Of a stretch of 64,000 nucleotides of DNA, positions 27,109 through 36,330 are shown one piece after another. Numbering within the stretch: the stretch's first letter is position 1; the number at the start of each line of letters is the position of its first letter. The stretch is from positions 9,399,001 through 9,463,000 of the forward strand of contig NZ_JAMZEC010000001.1 in the NCBI RefSeq assembly GCF_024172185.1, in the 5' to 3' direction. The notes beneath the pieces were generated by a model. The model saw only the letters and a program-made list of their open reading frames with translations, had not been told where the DNA came from and ran no database searches. This DNA is from Nonomuraea roseoviolacea subsp. carminata (lineage in GTDB: Bacteria; Actinomycetota; Actinomycetes; Streptosporangiales; Streptosporangiaceae). The position numbers were made by a program, and so were the translations under genes.

Positions 27109-27624
27109 ATGCCTGACGTGATCACCGTCCACCCCGCGCAAACCGGCGACGGGGACGTCCTTGGCGAGATCCACGCCCTGTCGTGGGGCGTCTCGCACGG
27201 CCCGCTCTGCACGCCGCGGGTCGCCGCGGCCGGGATCGAGGAGCGGCGTACCAAGTGGCACGGCGTTCTGGCCGAGGGCGTGGACACGATCCTGATGGCG
27301 CGCCTGAACGAGCGGCCGGGGGCCTTCGCCCGGTTCGGGGCCTCCACGTCCCGCCCCGGCGCCGCGGAGATCCACGCCTTCTTCGCCCATCCGGACGTCT
27401 GGGGCAGCGGCGTCGCGATGGTCCTGCTGGCGGCCGTCCTGGACCGCGTGCGCGACGCCGGGTACGACGACGTGCATCTGTGGACGCTCCGGGACTCCGC
27501 CCAGGCGCGCCGCTTCTACGCCAAGAACGGCTTCGCCGAGACCGGCCGCACCCACGACCACGACTTCGGCGACGGCCCTCCGCTGGCGCTGATCGAGCTG
27601 GAGCGGGCCGTGCCCGGCCGCTGA
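27109..27624 (+). CDS. GNAT-family N-acetyltransferase
   Basis: 171 residues. Acetyl-CoA fold elements: HAFFAHPDVWGSGVAMVLLAAVLDRV (motif A region, with the V-W-G-S-G loop replacing the usual Q/RxxGxG/A), then VHLWTLRDSAQARRFYAKNGFAETG (motif B). The ATG directly follows a TAGGGT -10-like box with 7 bases between, suggesting leaderless expression right after the CHAP terminator. Acceptor substrate unknown. Confidence 0.85.
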   Translation: MPDVITVHPAQTGDGDVLGEIHALSWGVSHGPLCTPRVAAAGIEERRTKWHGVLAEGVDTILMARLNERPGAFARFGASTSRPGAAEIHAFFAHPDVWGSGVAMVLLAAVLDRVRDAGYDDVHLWTLRDSAQARRFYAKNGFAETGRTHDHDFGDGPPLALIELERAVPGR

Positions 27625-27714
27625 GCCGCTGAGACGGGGCCGCCGGTCCGACGCGAGGATGGGTGCGGGGCCCGGCCGGGTCCCGGCCGAGCGCCGCGCG
27701 AAGGAGACGGTGTC

Positions 27715-28155
27715 GTGAAGTTCATGATCGTGGGCAAGGGGAACGCCGAGACCGAGGCGGGAGCCCTGCCCGACCGCGCGTACGTCGAGGCGATGGTCGA
27801 GTACAACGAGTCGCTGGCCGAGGCCGGCGTGCTGGTCGCCGCCGAGGGGCTGCACCCCAGCTCGAAGGGGGCACGCATCGCCTACCGCGGCGGCCGGCCG
27901 ACCGTGCTCGACGGCCCGTTCACCGAGTCCAAGGAGCTCATCGCGGGATTCTGGCTCATCCAGGTGCGCTCCCGCGAGGAGGCCGTCGAGTGGGCCCTGC
28001 GGGTGCCCGTCCCGCCCGGCTGCCCGGACGGGGTCGCGCTGGAGCTGTGGCAGGTGTTCGACGTGGCGGACCTGCCGGCGGAGTCGCTGCCCCCGGAGAC
28101 GGCGGCCCGCCAGCAGGCCGTGCTCGAGTCCCTGGAACGCGACCCCGGCGCCTGA
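27715..28155 (+). CDS. DGPF/YCII-related domain protein
   Basis: 146 residues. VLDGPFTESKELIAGFWLIQV is the DGPF signature of YCII-related proteins (kept to key residues D-G-P-F). These small dimeric proteins often accompany ECF42-type sigma factors in actinomycetes; an ECF42-like sigma gene is at 33247 but not adjacent. GTG start with GAAGGAGA upstream. Biochemical role unknown. Confidence 0.85.
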   Translation: MKFMIVGKGNAETEAGALPDRAYVEAMVEYNESLAEAGVLVAAEGLHPSSKGARIAYRGGRPTVLDGPFTESKELIAGFWLIQVRSREEAVEWALRVPVPPGCPDGVALELWQVFDVADLPAESLPPETAARQQAVLESLERDPGA

Positions 28156-28221
28156 CCCGCGCCCCGCGGCCGCGACCTTCTATGCTGCCGGGCGAGAGGT
28201 CGTGAGGGGCGGGGGTTACCT

Positions 28222-28827
28222 GTGATCAGGGTGCTGTTGGCGGAGGACATGCGCATCCTGCGGGAGGCGCTGGCCGGGCTGCTGGACCTGGAGGACGGCA
28301 TCGAGGTCGTCGCCCAGGTCGAGGCCGGGGACACGATCGTCGCGGCGGCGCTCGCCACCCGCCCGGACGTCGCGGTGATCGACATCGAGCTGCCCGGCAT
28401 GGACGGGCTGACCGCCGCGGCCCTGCTGCACGAGCGCCTGCCCGAATGCCGGACGCTCGTCCTCACCGGCGTCGGACGGCCCGGCACGCTGCGCCGGGCG
28501 CTGTCGGCGCACGTCGCGGGCTTCATGGTCAAGGACACCGGGCCCGCCGAGCTGGCCGGGGCGATCCGCACCGTCGCGGCCGGGGGACGGGTCGTGGATC
28601 CGCAGCTCGCGTTCGCCGCGCTGGACGTCCAGGGCAGCCCGCTGACCGACCGGGAGACCGAGGTGCTGCGGCTGACCGCGTCCGGCGCCGAACCGGCCGA
28701 GATCGCCACGCAGGTCGGCCTGTCCTACGGGACCGTGCGCAACTACCTCGCCTCGGCCGTCACCAAGCTGAACGCCCGCAACCGGGTGGACGCCATCCGG
28801 ATCGCCACCGAGGCCGGCTGGCTCTGA
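28222..28827 (+). CDS. NarL/LuxR-family response regulator
   Basis: 201 residues. Receiver 1-120 with E8/D9, phospho-acceptor D54 (VIDIELPGMDG) and K in FMVKD. LuxR-type helix-turn-helix at about 138-200 (PLTDRETEVLRL and GLSYGTVRNYLASAVTKL). It faces the large double histidine kinase downstream (convergent, 121 bases between stops), which is the likely partner. GTG start. Confidence 0.92.
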   Translation: MIRVLLAEDMRILREALAGLLDLEDGIEVVAQVEAGDTIVAAALATRPDVAVIDIELPGMDGLTAAALLHERLPECRTLVLTGVGRPGTLRRALSAHVAGFMVKDTGPAELAGAIRTVAAGGRVVDPQLAFAALDVQGSPLTDRETEVLRLTASGAEPAEIATQVGLSYGTVRNYLASAVTKLNARNRVDAIRIATEAGWL

Positions 28828-28948
28828 GCCGCCCGCGCTGTCCGGGGCCGACCCGTTCAGGCCGCGGTCGAGACGCCGGCCCCGCGCCCGCGACTCCCGC
28901 GCTCAGGCCGCGGTCGAGACGCCGGCCGCGCGCCCGCGACTCGCGCGC

Positions 28949-31465
28949 TCAGGCCGCGGTCGGGGCGCCGGCCCGTTCGACGCCGACCGCCGCGGGCACC
29001 TCGACGGTGAGGCCGAACTCGTCCGTCCCGTCGCGGACCAGGAGGCGCCCGCCCACCTCCTCGGCCCGCGCTCGCAGGTTGGCCAGCCCCGTGCCGGAAC
29101 GCTCGCCGTCCCGGCAGCCGTGCGCCGAACCGGAACGCCACCGGACGCCACCGGGCTCACCGTCCTGAGAGTCCTGCGCCGAGCCGGAGCGCCACCCGGC
29201 GCCGCCGGCCTCTTCGTCCCCGGCGCGCACGCCGTCGTTGGTGACCCGCAGCCGGTAGGTGTCGCCGTCGCGCGACGCCTCGATGGAGCAGACGCCGGCG
29301 CGCGAATGCCGCACCACGTTCGTGACCGCCTCACGCAGCACGACCGCCAGGACGCCACCGAGGCCGGGCGGCACGGGCACGGCGAGGTCGACGCGCGCCT
29401 CGATCCCTGCGGCGGCGAGCATCGAGCGGGCCGCCGCCACCTCCTCGTCGAGCCGGAGACCGGCCGGCTCCCGGGTGATCGACCGCAGCGACGCCAGCGC
29501 GCGCTCGGCGAGCGTCGCCAGCTCGGCGAGCTGGGCGCGGCCCTTTCCCGGGTCGACGGCCAGCAGGCGTCCGGCCAGCTCGCCCTTCAGGACCAGCGCC
29601 GACAGCTGGAAGCCCAGCAGGTCGTGCACGTCCCGCGCGATGCGCAGCCGCTCCTTCACCACCGCCAGCCGGGTCGTCTCCTGGCGCGCCTCCTCCAGCC
29701 GCGCCACGACGACGGGCAGGCCGCAGAGCGCGTAGACCGGGCCGATGAACATGGCGCCGCCCACGAGCGCGTTGACCTGGGAATCCCAGGGCTTGGACGA
29801 CCAGGCGATCGCCACCGGGGCGACGAGGACGGACGCCGCCGTGATCCACGACCACGGCGGCCGGACATGGTAGAGGACGACGGCCCCGACCAGCGCGGCG
29901 TAGGACGGAGGGATGGCCTGCCCGACGACGACCAGCGCCGTGAGCAGCAGAGCGACCTGCAACGGCACCGTCACCTTCCACGCGCGCGGCGGCTCCCCGC
30001 CCGGCCGGGGGAAGACGTGCCGGAGCTGGAGGAGGGCGAGCGACGGGAGCAGCACGGCGGCCGCCCAGACCTGCGCGAGCGTCAAAGATCCGATGCCGTA
30101 GTACGCGCTGTACCTCAGGTCCAGGGCAGCCGAGCCGAGATGGTCGAGCTCGATCAGCAGCAGCACGGCGAAGGCCAGCCAGGGGGCCGCCTCGGCCGGA
30201 CGGGGCGAGCGCGCCCTGCCGCGCCCCTGCCTGACCGGGATCCGCGCCTCGATCTCCGAGCCGACGTCGAGCCGCCCGCCCAGGTCGCCGACCTCGGCGG
30301 CGGCCTCACGCAGCGCCTCCGCCATCCCCTCGGTCCACGCCCCGGGCGACCCGCCCGCCCCCCCGCCGGAGGCCCCCGCGAGTCCGCCGGTGGACCCGCC
30401 CGGATTCCCGCCGGACGACCCACCTGTGACCCCACCCACAGACCCGGCCAAGTCCCCGTCGGACGACCCCGGGGTCCCTCCGGTGGACCCGCTCCTGAGT
30501 TCGCCGAGAGGCGCGGCCGGTGGCGGCCCGGAGAAGGTCACCCGCAGACGGGCAGACCCGTCGGCCTGGATCCGGCAGTGCTCGGGCGTGCCCCGCCGCA
30601 GGACGGCGACGACCGTGCGGCGCAGCACCGCCGCGAGGGCCGCGTCGATCGCGCTGGGCAGGGCGAGCGGCGCGGCGCGGACCGTGACGCGGGTCCCGGC
30701 CGCGCCGAGGACCGTCCGCGCCGCCTCGATCTCCGCGGCGAGCGACCGGTCCCTGAAGTCGTCGGCGACCGACCGGACCTCGGCCAGTGCCGCGCGGGCG
30801 GTCCGCGTCGCGTGGGCGAGGCGTTCCCCGTCCAGGTCGGCGGCGGAGCGGCGCAGCGCCACGAGGACCTCCGCGAGGCTGCCGCCCAGGGCCGCGCCGA
30901 GCCCGCGGGCGATCCGTAAGCGTTCCCTGGCGACCTCCAGTCCCGCCGCCTCGGCGCGGGCGCGCTGGAGGTCCTGAGCGAGCTGTGTCAACCGCGCCAC
31001 GGCGAAGAAGGCGCACCCCGTGGTGCCGCTCGCGATCACGGTCCACGCCGACAGCTGCCAGCCCAGGCCGAGCAGCATCTTGATCAGGCCTTCACCGAGC
31101 GCCAGGCCCGCCGCGAGCAGCCAGGACGTCCGGCCGGTGAGGACGAGCAGCGCCGAGGCCACGGACAGCGCCGCGTACGGCCCCCATTGGGCTCCGAGCA
31201 TGACGGGCAGGCCGTAGGCCAGGAGCGCCTGGGTCAGGACGGCGTAGAGGCTCGTGTGCCGGGGCAGGCGGCGCAGCACGATCGCGACCATGAGAGCGCC
31301 CATCAGAAGGATCGCGGCCGTTCCGAGCGCTATCTGGCCGACGGGCGGCCATTGGGTCAGCGGCTTTCCGGGCGCGGCGCCGGTGATCTTGTACAGGCAC
31401 CACACGCCGATGCTGCCGAGCAGCGGCACCGTGAAACGCCGCGGCGGCAAGAGGTCACGGGCCAC
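28949..31465 (-). CDS. double NarX-type sensor kinase: degenerate first module fused to an active second module
   Basis: 838 residues made of two NarL-partner kinase modules in tandem, each with a set of membrane helices. In module 1 (1-410) the dimerisation helix reads LRIARGLGAALGG, about residue 190, with no histidine, and its ATPase region contains a Gly/Ser/Thr-rich repeat insertion (about 325-385). In module 2 (420-838) the HisKA_3 box RDVHDLLGFQLSALVLK has H614, and AVTNVVRHSRAGVC plus GTGLANLRARAEEVGG form the ATPase. A second insertion with a duplicated WRSGSA motif lies in the ATP lid. The GTG at 31465 is chosen for GGAG 6 bases before it. Module 1 looks like a regulatory pseudokinase; the response regulator at 28222 is the probable target. 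Confidence 0.85.
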   Translation of the reverse strand: MARDLLPPRRFTVPLLGSIGVWCLYKITGAAPGKPLTQWPPVGQIALGTAAILLMGALMVAIVLRRLPRHTSLYAVLTQALLAYGLPVMLGAQWGPYAALSVASALLVLTGRTSWLLAAGLALGEGLIKMLLGLGWQLSAWTVIASGTTGCAFFAVARLTQLAQDLQRARAEAAGLEVARERLRIARGLGAALGGSLAEVLVALRRSAADLDGERLAHATRTARAALAEVRSVADDFRDRSLAAEIEAARTVLGAAGTRVTVRAAPLALPSAIDAALAAVLRRTVVAVLRRGTPEHCRIQADGSARLRVTFSGPPPAAPLGELRSGSTGGTPGSSDGDLAGSVGGVTGGSSGGNPGGSTGGLAGASGGGAGGSPGAWTEGMAEALREAAAEVGDLGGRLDVGSEIEARIPVRQGRGRARSPRPAEAAPWLAFAVLLLIELDHLGSAALDLRYSAYYGIGSLTLAQVWAAAVLLPSLALLQLRHVFPRPGGEPPRAWKVTVPLQVALLLTALVVVGQAIPPSYAALVGAVVLYHVRPPWSWITAASVLVAPVAIAWSSKPWDSQVNALVGGAMFIGPVYALCGLPVVVARLEEARQETTRLAVVKERLRIARDVHDLLGFQLSALVLKGELAGRLLAVDPGKGRAQLAELATLAERALASLRSITREPAGLRLDEEVAAARSMLAAAGIEARVDLAVPVPPGLGGVLAVVLREAVTNVVRHSRAGVCSIEASRDGDTYRLRVTNDGVRAGDEEAGGAGWRSGSAQDSQDGEPGGVRWRSGSAHGCRDGERSGTGLANLRARAEEVGGRLLVRDGTDEFGLTVEVPAAVGVERAGAPTAA

Positions 31466-31668
31466 GCACACGCTCCTTTACCGAACACCCGGAATCCGAA
31501 TTATGCAGATTCCATAAGGTCCGCGTGCATTTTGCATGCCGACGACCGTGCGAAAGGGCGCCCGACGGCCACCGAACCGCATCCCGGCCGGTGCGCCAGG
31601 CACTACTGCCGGCGCGCCGCCCCCTGCCACGCTTGGGCACGTCAAACGCACCATCCCAAGGAGATCCC

Positions 31669-32820
31669 ATGACCCGTGAGGCGATCACGCCGTTCGTCAT
31701 CGACGTCCCGCAGGCCGACCTGGACGACCTGGCCGCCCGCCTGGCCGGCACCCGCTTCGCCGAGGAGCTGCCGCCCGAGGAGGTGAGCGACGGCGTGCCG
31801 CGCGGCCCGGTCCAGCCCGGCTGGGAGTACGGCGTGCCGGGGTCGTTCGTCCGCGACCTGGTCGCCCGCTGGCGCGACTTCGACTGGCGGGCGCAGGAGG
31901 CGAGGCTCAACGCGTTCCCGCAGTTCACCACCGAGATCGACGGCCAGTTGATCCACTTCGTCCACGTGCGCTCCCCGCACGAGGACGCCACGCCGCTGAT
32001 CCTCACCCACGGCTGGCCCAACACCTTCGTGGAGTACCTCGACCTGGTCGGGCCGCTCACCGACCCGGCCGCGCACGGCGGCGACCCCGCCGACGCCTTC
32101 CACGTGGTGATCCCGTCCCTGCCCGGGTTCGGCTTCTCCGGCCACACCCGGGCCAAGGGCTGGGACGCCGCCCGCACCGCCGACGCGTGGGCCGAGCTGA
32201 TGACCAGGCTCGGCTACGAGCGGTTCGGCGCGCACGGCAACGACGCGGGCGCCATCGTCAGCCCCGAGCTGGGCCGCCGCCACGCCGGCCGCGTGCTGGG
32301 CGTCCACGTCAACCAGATCTTCTCGTTCCCCTCCGGCGACCCCGCCGAGCTGACCGGCCTCACTCCGGAGGAGCAGGGGTACCTGGCGTTCCTCGGCGGC
32401 TTCGTCGAGCACGCGATCCACGACCGCGCCCAGCAGGCCCAGCCGCAGACCCTCGCCCACGCCCTGGCCGACTCCCCCGCCGGGCAGCTCGCCTGGATCG
32501 GCCAGCTCCTCGCCGGAGTCCCCGACCAGGACGTCATCCTGACCAACGCGACCATCTACTGGCTGACCAACACCGCGGCGTCCTCGGCGCGCTTCTACTA
32601 CGAGAACCACCACGCCGAGCGGGTGGCCGAGCCGACGACCTTCCCGCTCGGCCTGGCGTCGTTCGCCTACGACTTCCGCCCGCTGCGGCGCTTCGCCGAC
32701 CGCGACCACAAGAACATCGTGTCCTGGAACGAGTACGACCGCGGCAGCCACTGGTCCGCCCACGACGCCCCTGACCTGCTCGTGGACGACCTGCGCGGCT
32801 TCTTCCGCCGCTTCCGCTGA
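31669..32820 (+). CDS. epoxide hydrolase (EHN domain plus alpha/beta hydrolase)
   Basis: 383 residues. N-terminal epoxide-hydrolase domain (about 5-110; ITPFVIDVPQADLDDL), then the hydrolase core with oxyanion HGWPNTFVEY, nucleophile Asp in FGAHGNDAGAIV, tyrosines in the lid and the catalytic His in DRGSHWSAHDAP. This matches the microsomal-type EHN epoxide hydrolases, cytoplasmic in bacteria. The ATG is set by AAGGAG 6 bases upstream; the longer upstream frame is ignored. Substrate unknown; detoxification or catabolism are both possible. Confidence 0.9.
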   Translation: MTREAITPFVIDVPQADLDDLAARLAGTRFAEELPPEEVSDGVPRGPVQPGWEYGVPGSFVRDLVARWRDFDWRAQEARLNAFPQFTTEIDGQLIHFVHVRSPHEDATPLILTHGWPNTFVEYLDLVGPLTDPAAHGGDPADAFHVVIPSLPGFGFSGHTRAKGWDAARTADAWAELMTRLGYERFGAHGNDAGAIVSPELGRRHAGRVLGVHVNQIFSFPSGDPAELTGLTPEEQGYLAFLGGFVEHAIHDRAQQAQPQTLAHALADSPAGQLAWIGQLLAGVPDQDVILTNATIYWLTNTAASSARFYYENHHAERVAEPTTFPLGLASFAYDFRPLRRFADRDHKNIVSWNEYDRGSHWSAHDAPDLLVDDLRGFFRRFR

Positions 32821-33246
32821 CGCCGGCACCACGTCGGTCCGCCGCGCGCCGCGAACCGCCGGGACGTGGCGGCTCCTGCGCGACGGCGGGACGGGCCCGG
32901 CCCAGGAGAAGGCCGTGGTCCCGGCGGCGGGCGGGCCGGGCACGGCTGAAGGTGGGCTGCGCGCTCGGCCCGATCGAGGGCGGTCGAGGTTCCCGCCCGC
33001 CGGCCGGCGGGCCACGGCTACGGGCGCGGCGGGGCGGGCCGGTCAGTCGGAGAGGACAGGCCGGTCGGGGGGCCGGTCAGAAGCGGGCCGCTCGGAGGGC
33101 CGCTCCAGGGCGGGGAGTCGGCCGGTCGGGACGGCCGTGGGAGCGACCGGGGTTGCGACCCATGGCCGAGGCGAGCCAGTCGGTTGGGGCGGTTGGTTGG
33201 AGTGGTTGAGGTTGCGGGGGCGGCGGGGGGCTGGTCTCATGGGCCG
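32821..33246. other. non-coding interval, very GC-rich
   Basis: 426 bases between the epoxide hydrolase and the sigma factor gene. Open frames here give only Arg/Gly/Pro-rich translations. The middle contains loosely repeated GGCCGGTC(A/G)G and GGCCGCTC motifs (33050-33135) without exact periodicity. I see no RNA gene or clear promoter, except that the sigma factor may start without a leader. Confidence 0.55.
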
Positions 33247-34521
33247 GTGACGGGGACGGACGCGCATCGGGCGGTCGAGGCGGTGTGGCGGGGCGAGGCG
33301 GCCAGGCTCATCGCCGGGCTGGCCGGGATGGTCCGTGACGTCGGGCTGGCCGAGGAGCTGGCCCAGGACGCGCTCGTCGCCGCCCTGGAGCAGTGGCCCG
33401 CCTCAGGGGTACCGCGCAACCCGGGCGCCTGGTTGATGACGGTCGCCAAGCGGCGCGCGGTCGACCTGCTGCGCCGCGGGGAGACCTACCGGCGCAAGCT
33501 CGCCGAGGTCGGACGCGACCTCGCCCAGGGGCCGGACGCCGACCCGGCCGCGGCCCAGGCAGCGGCCGAGGCGGAGGAGGCCGACGGGGAGATCGAGGAC
33601 GACCTGCTGCGGCTGGTGTTCACGGCCTGCCATCCCGTGCTGCCGCGGGAGGCGCGGGTGGCGATGGCGCTGCGGGTGCTGGGCGGGCTGACCACGGCCG
33701 AGATCGCCCGCGCCTTCCTCGTGCCCGAGCCGACCGTGGCGCAGCGGATCGTCCGGGCCAAGCGCACGCTGGCCGGGCGGCGGATCCCGTTCGAGGTGCC
33801 CCGGGGCGCCGAGCTGGCCGAACGGCTGGCGGCGGTGCTGGAGGTGATCTACCTCGTCTTCAACGAGGGTTACGCCGCCACGGCCGGCGACGACTGGATG
33901 CGGCCCGCGCTGTGCGAGGAGGCGCTGCGGCTGGGCCGGGTGCTGGCCGGGCTGATGCCCGCGGAGCCGGAGGTCCACGGGCTGGTCGCGCTCATGGAGG
34001 TCCAGCAGTCGCGCGCCGCGGCCCGGGTGGGGCCGGACGGGGAGCCGGTCCTGTTGCTGGAGCAGGACCGTTCGCGCTGGGACCGGGTGCTCATCGGCCG
34101 CGGTCTCGCCGCGCTCGGGCGGGCCGAGGGGCTCGGCGGGGCGCGCGGGCCGTACACGCTGCAGGCGGCCATCGCCGCGTGCCACGCGCGAGCGCTCACC
34201 CCGGAGGAGACCGACTGGGAGCGCATCACCGCCCTGTACGGCGAGCTGGCCCGGCTCGTGCCCACGCCCGTCGTCGAGCTGAACCGGGCCGTGGCGCTGT
34301 CCATGGCCCGGGGTCCGGCGGCGGGGCTGGAGCTGGTGGACCGCATCGCCGGCGAGCCGGCCCTGAGGGGCTACCACCTGCTGCCGAGCGTGCGCGGCGA
34401 CCTGCTGGCCCGGCTCGGCCGGCGAGCCGAGGCGCGCGAGGAGTTCGAGCGGGCGGCCGCGCTGACCCGCAACGAGCGGGAGCGAGCGCTGCTGCTGGCC
34501 CGCGCGGCCGACTGCGACTGA
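33247..34521 (+). CDS. ECF42-type RNA polymerase sigma factor with C-terminal TPR-like extension
   Basis: 424 residues. Sigma region 2 (about 10-80: ELAQDALVAALEQWPASG, then PGAWLMTVAKRRAVDLLRR) and region 4 (about 120-185: GGLTTAEIARAFLVPEPTVAQRIVRAKRTL). The remaining 230 residues are the helical extension typical of ECF42 (VIYLVFNEGYAA; TDWERITALYGEL; VELNRAVALSMARGP). These sigma factors are usually encoded beside a DGPF/YCII protein and need no classical anti-sigma; the extension itself is thought to control activity. GTG start, no ribosome binding site visible. Confidence 0.9.
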   Translation: MTGTDAHRAVEAVWRGEAARLIAGLAGMVRDVGLAEELAQDALVAALEQWPASGVPRNPGAWLMTVAKRRAVDLLRRGETYRRKLAEVGRDLAQGPDADPAAAQAAAEAEEADGEIEDDLLRLVFTACHPVLPREARVAMALRVLGGLTTAEIARAFLVPEPTVAQRIVRAKRTLAGRRIPFEVPRGAELAERLAAVLEVIYLVFNEGYAATAGDDWMRPALCEEALRLGRVLAGLMPAEPEVHGLVALMEVQQSRAAARVGPDGEPVLLLEQDRSRWDRVLIGRGLAALGRAEGLGGARGPYTLQAAIAACHARALTPEETDWERITALYGELARLVPTPVVELNRAVALSMARGPAAGLELVDRIAGEPALRGYHLLPSVRGDLLARLGRRAEAREEFERAAALTRNERERALLLARAADCD

Positions 34522-34661
34522 AGGCTCGCCGACCGCGGCTGCAGGGGGTCGGCTCCGTCCCAAGGCGGCCGCGGCTCAACGATCCGGTCCGGCTTGAGAC
34601 TGGTGGCTCCCGTTGCAGACTCGGCTTGTCCGGTCCTGTGGCGTTAATGGTGCGGATGGCA

Positions 34662-34675
34662 TGGGAGCGCTCCCA
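34662..34675. promoter_or_regulatory. CebR box 1
   Basis: TGGGAGCGCTCCCA, a perfect 14-base palindrome identical to the CebR operator established in Streptomyces. 200 bases upstream of cebE. Confidence 0.92.
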
Positions 34676-34792
34676 GCGGGCTTATCGCGCCGTTTGCAAC
34701 GCCATGTCCCCTTTCAGGGCGGCCAATCGCCCGCGAGGTAACGGTTGCGTTTCGGGGCGTTGACGGCCCGCACGCCATGAGGGCACTCTTTG

Positions 34793-34806
34793 TGGGAGCG
34801 CTCCCA
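34793..34806. promoter_or_regulatory. CebR box 2
   Basis: A second exact TGGGAGCGCTCCCA, 68 bases before the cebE start and about 28 bases downstream of a TTGACG that could be the -35 box. CebR binding here would block cebE transcription until cellobiose or cellotriose appears. Confidence 0.93.
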
Positions 34807-34874
34807 AGACCTTCCCATCGCGGCGAGCGGGCCGCGGTGCACCTCCCACATTCACCACCCAAGAGGGGTACGGA

Positions 34875-36206
34875 ATGAAGAACCACAAGCGCTTCGTCGT
34901 GACCGGAGCCGCGATGACGGCGCTGCTGGCCATCGCGGCGTGCAGCGGCGGCGGTGGCGGCACCACGCCCTCCGGCTCCAAGAGCAGCGCGGCGGCCGAG
35001 CCGGTCACGATCAACGTGCACACCTTCGGCGGCGGCGAGAACTTCGGCTACGACGAGGCCGTCAAGAAGTGGAACGCCGAGCACCCGAACATCCAGATCA
35101 AGTACACCAACCTCACGGACCGGTTCGAGGACGTGTACCTGCCGCAACTCCTCCAGCGCCTCCAGGCGGGGGCAGGCGCCGGGGACGTCGTCGGCATCGA
35201 CGAGGGCGCGATGGGCCTCATGGCGGCCCGCCCGCAGTTCTTCACCGACCTCGGCCAGTACGGCCTGGAGAGCCGCAAGGCGGACTTCCCCGCCGCCAAG
35301 TGGGAGGCGGGCCTGAACGCGGACGGCAAGCTGTTCGCGCTCGGCACCGACATGGGCGGCATGACCATGTGCTACCGCAAGGACCTGTTCAAGAAGGCCG
35401 GCCTGCCCACGGACCGCGAGGAGGTCGGCAAGCTCTGGCCCGACTGGAACGCGTTCCTGGAGACCGGCAAGAAGTTCGAGGCCGCCAAGACGGGCGCGAA
35501 GTTCATGGACGGCCCCAACACGATCTACAACGTGATCCTCTTCCAGGAGGCGCCGAAGAACGGCAACCTCTCCTACTTCGACAAGAACAACCAGCTCGTC
35601 ATCGAGTCCAACCCGGCCGTCAAGACCTCCTTCGACTGGGTGACCACCTTCAGCAAGGCCGGCCTGACCGCCAAACTGCAGGCGTGGAGCCCGGCGTGGG
35701 ACAAGGCCATCAAGGGCGGCGGCTTCGCCACCATGGGCTGCCCGTCGTGGATGCTCGGCGTGATCGAGGGCAAGGCCGGCCCGTCCAACAAGGGCAACTG
35801 GGACGTCGCGGCGGTGCCCGGCGGCACGGGCAACTGGGGTGGCTCCTGGCTGGCGGTGCCCAAGCAGACCAAGCACCCCAAGGAGGCCGCCGAGGTCGTG
35901 AACTACCTCACCGGCAAGGAGGGCCACATCGCGGCCTTCAAGGAGGCCGGCGCGTTCCCGAGCTCGCTGCCCGCGCAGCAGGACCCCGAGGTGGCGAACC
36001 TGAAGAACGCCTACTTCAACGACGCGCCGACCGGCAAGATCTTCAGCGAGTCGGTCAAGAACCTCCAGCCGGTGTTCTTCGGCGAGAAGCACGCCCAGGT
36101 CAAGACCGCGGTCGAGAAGGTCATCGAGGGCATGGACCAGGGCGCGGTCAAGTACGACGAGGCCTGGTCGAAGTTCGTCGCGGCGGGTGTGAAGGCGGCG
36201 GGCTGA
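34875..36206 (+). CDS. cebE: cellobiose/cellotriose-binding lipoprotein CebE
   Basis: 443 residues. Signal peptide with lipobox LLAIAACSGGG, a Ser/Ala linker, then a family 1 solute-binding fold (INVHTFGGGENFGYDEAVKKW; GDVVGIDEGAMG; WAPGGTG-type hinge region). It should bind cello-oligosaccharides outside the membrane and deliver them to CebF-CebG. ATG with GAGGGG upstream. First gene of cebE-cebF-cebG-bglC-cebR behind two CebR boxes. In Streptomyces scabiei the same locus controls cello-oligosaccharide uptake and virulence; here its role is probably cellulose use. Confidence 0.92.
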   Translation: MKNHKRFVVTGAAMTALLAIAACSGGGGGTTPSGSKSSAAAEPVTINVHTFGGGENFGYDEAVKKWNAEHPNIQIKYTNLTDRFEDVYLPQLLQRLQAGAGAGDVVGIDEGAMGLMAARPQFFTDLGQYGLESRKADFPAAKWEAGLNADGKLFALGTDMGGMTMCYRKDLFKKAGLPTDREEVGKLWPDWNAFLETGKKFEAAKTGAKFMDGPNTIYNVILFQEAPKNGNLSYFDKNNQLVIESNPAVKTSFDWVTTFSKAGLTAKLQAWSPAWDKAIKGGGFATMGCPSWMLGVIEGKAGPSNKGNWDVAAVPGGTGNWGGSWLAVPKQTKHPKEAAEVVNYLTGKEGHIAAFKEAGAFPSSLPAQQDPEVANLKNAYFNDAPTGKIFSESVKNLQPVFFGEKHAQVKTAVEKVIEGMDQGAVKYDEAWSKFVAAGVKAAG

Positions 36207-36269
36207 CCCCCCGCCAAGGCGGCGGACCGATCCCCGTCACGGCGGCGGGCTGACCCCGCCCCCAAGACC

Positions 36270-36303
36270 GGGTGGCGCCCCTTCCCCTCTGCGGGCGCCA
36301 CCC
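36270..36303 (+). terminator. cebE-cebF intergenic hairpin (attenuator or mRNA-stability stem)
   Basis: GGGTGGCGCCC (36270-36280) pairs perfectly with GGGCGCCACCC (36293-36303) across 12 bases, with no U-run. Such stems between a binding-protein gene and its permeases usually raise the amount of binding protein by protecting or partly terminating the message. Confidence 0.65.
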
Positions 36304-36330
36304 CTCCCCGCCCCGGCTCGAAAGGCTTCC

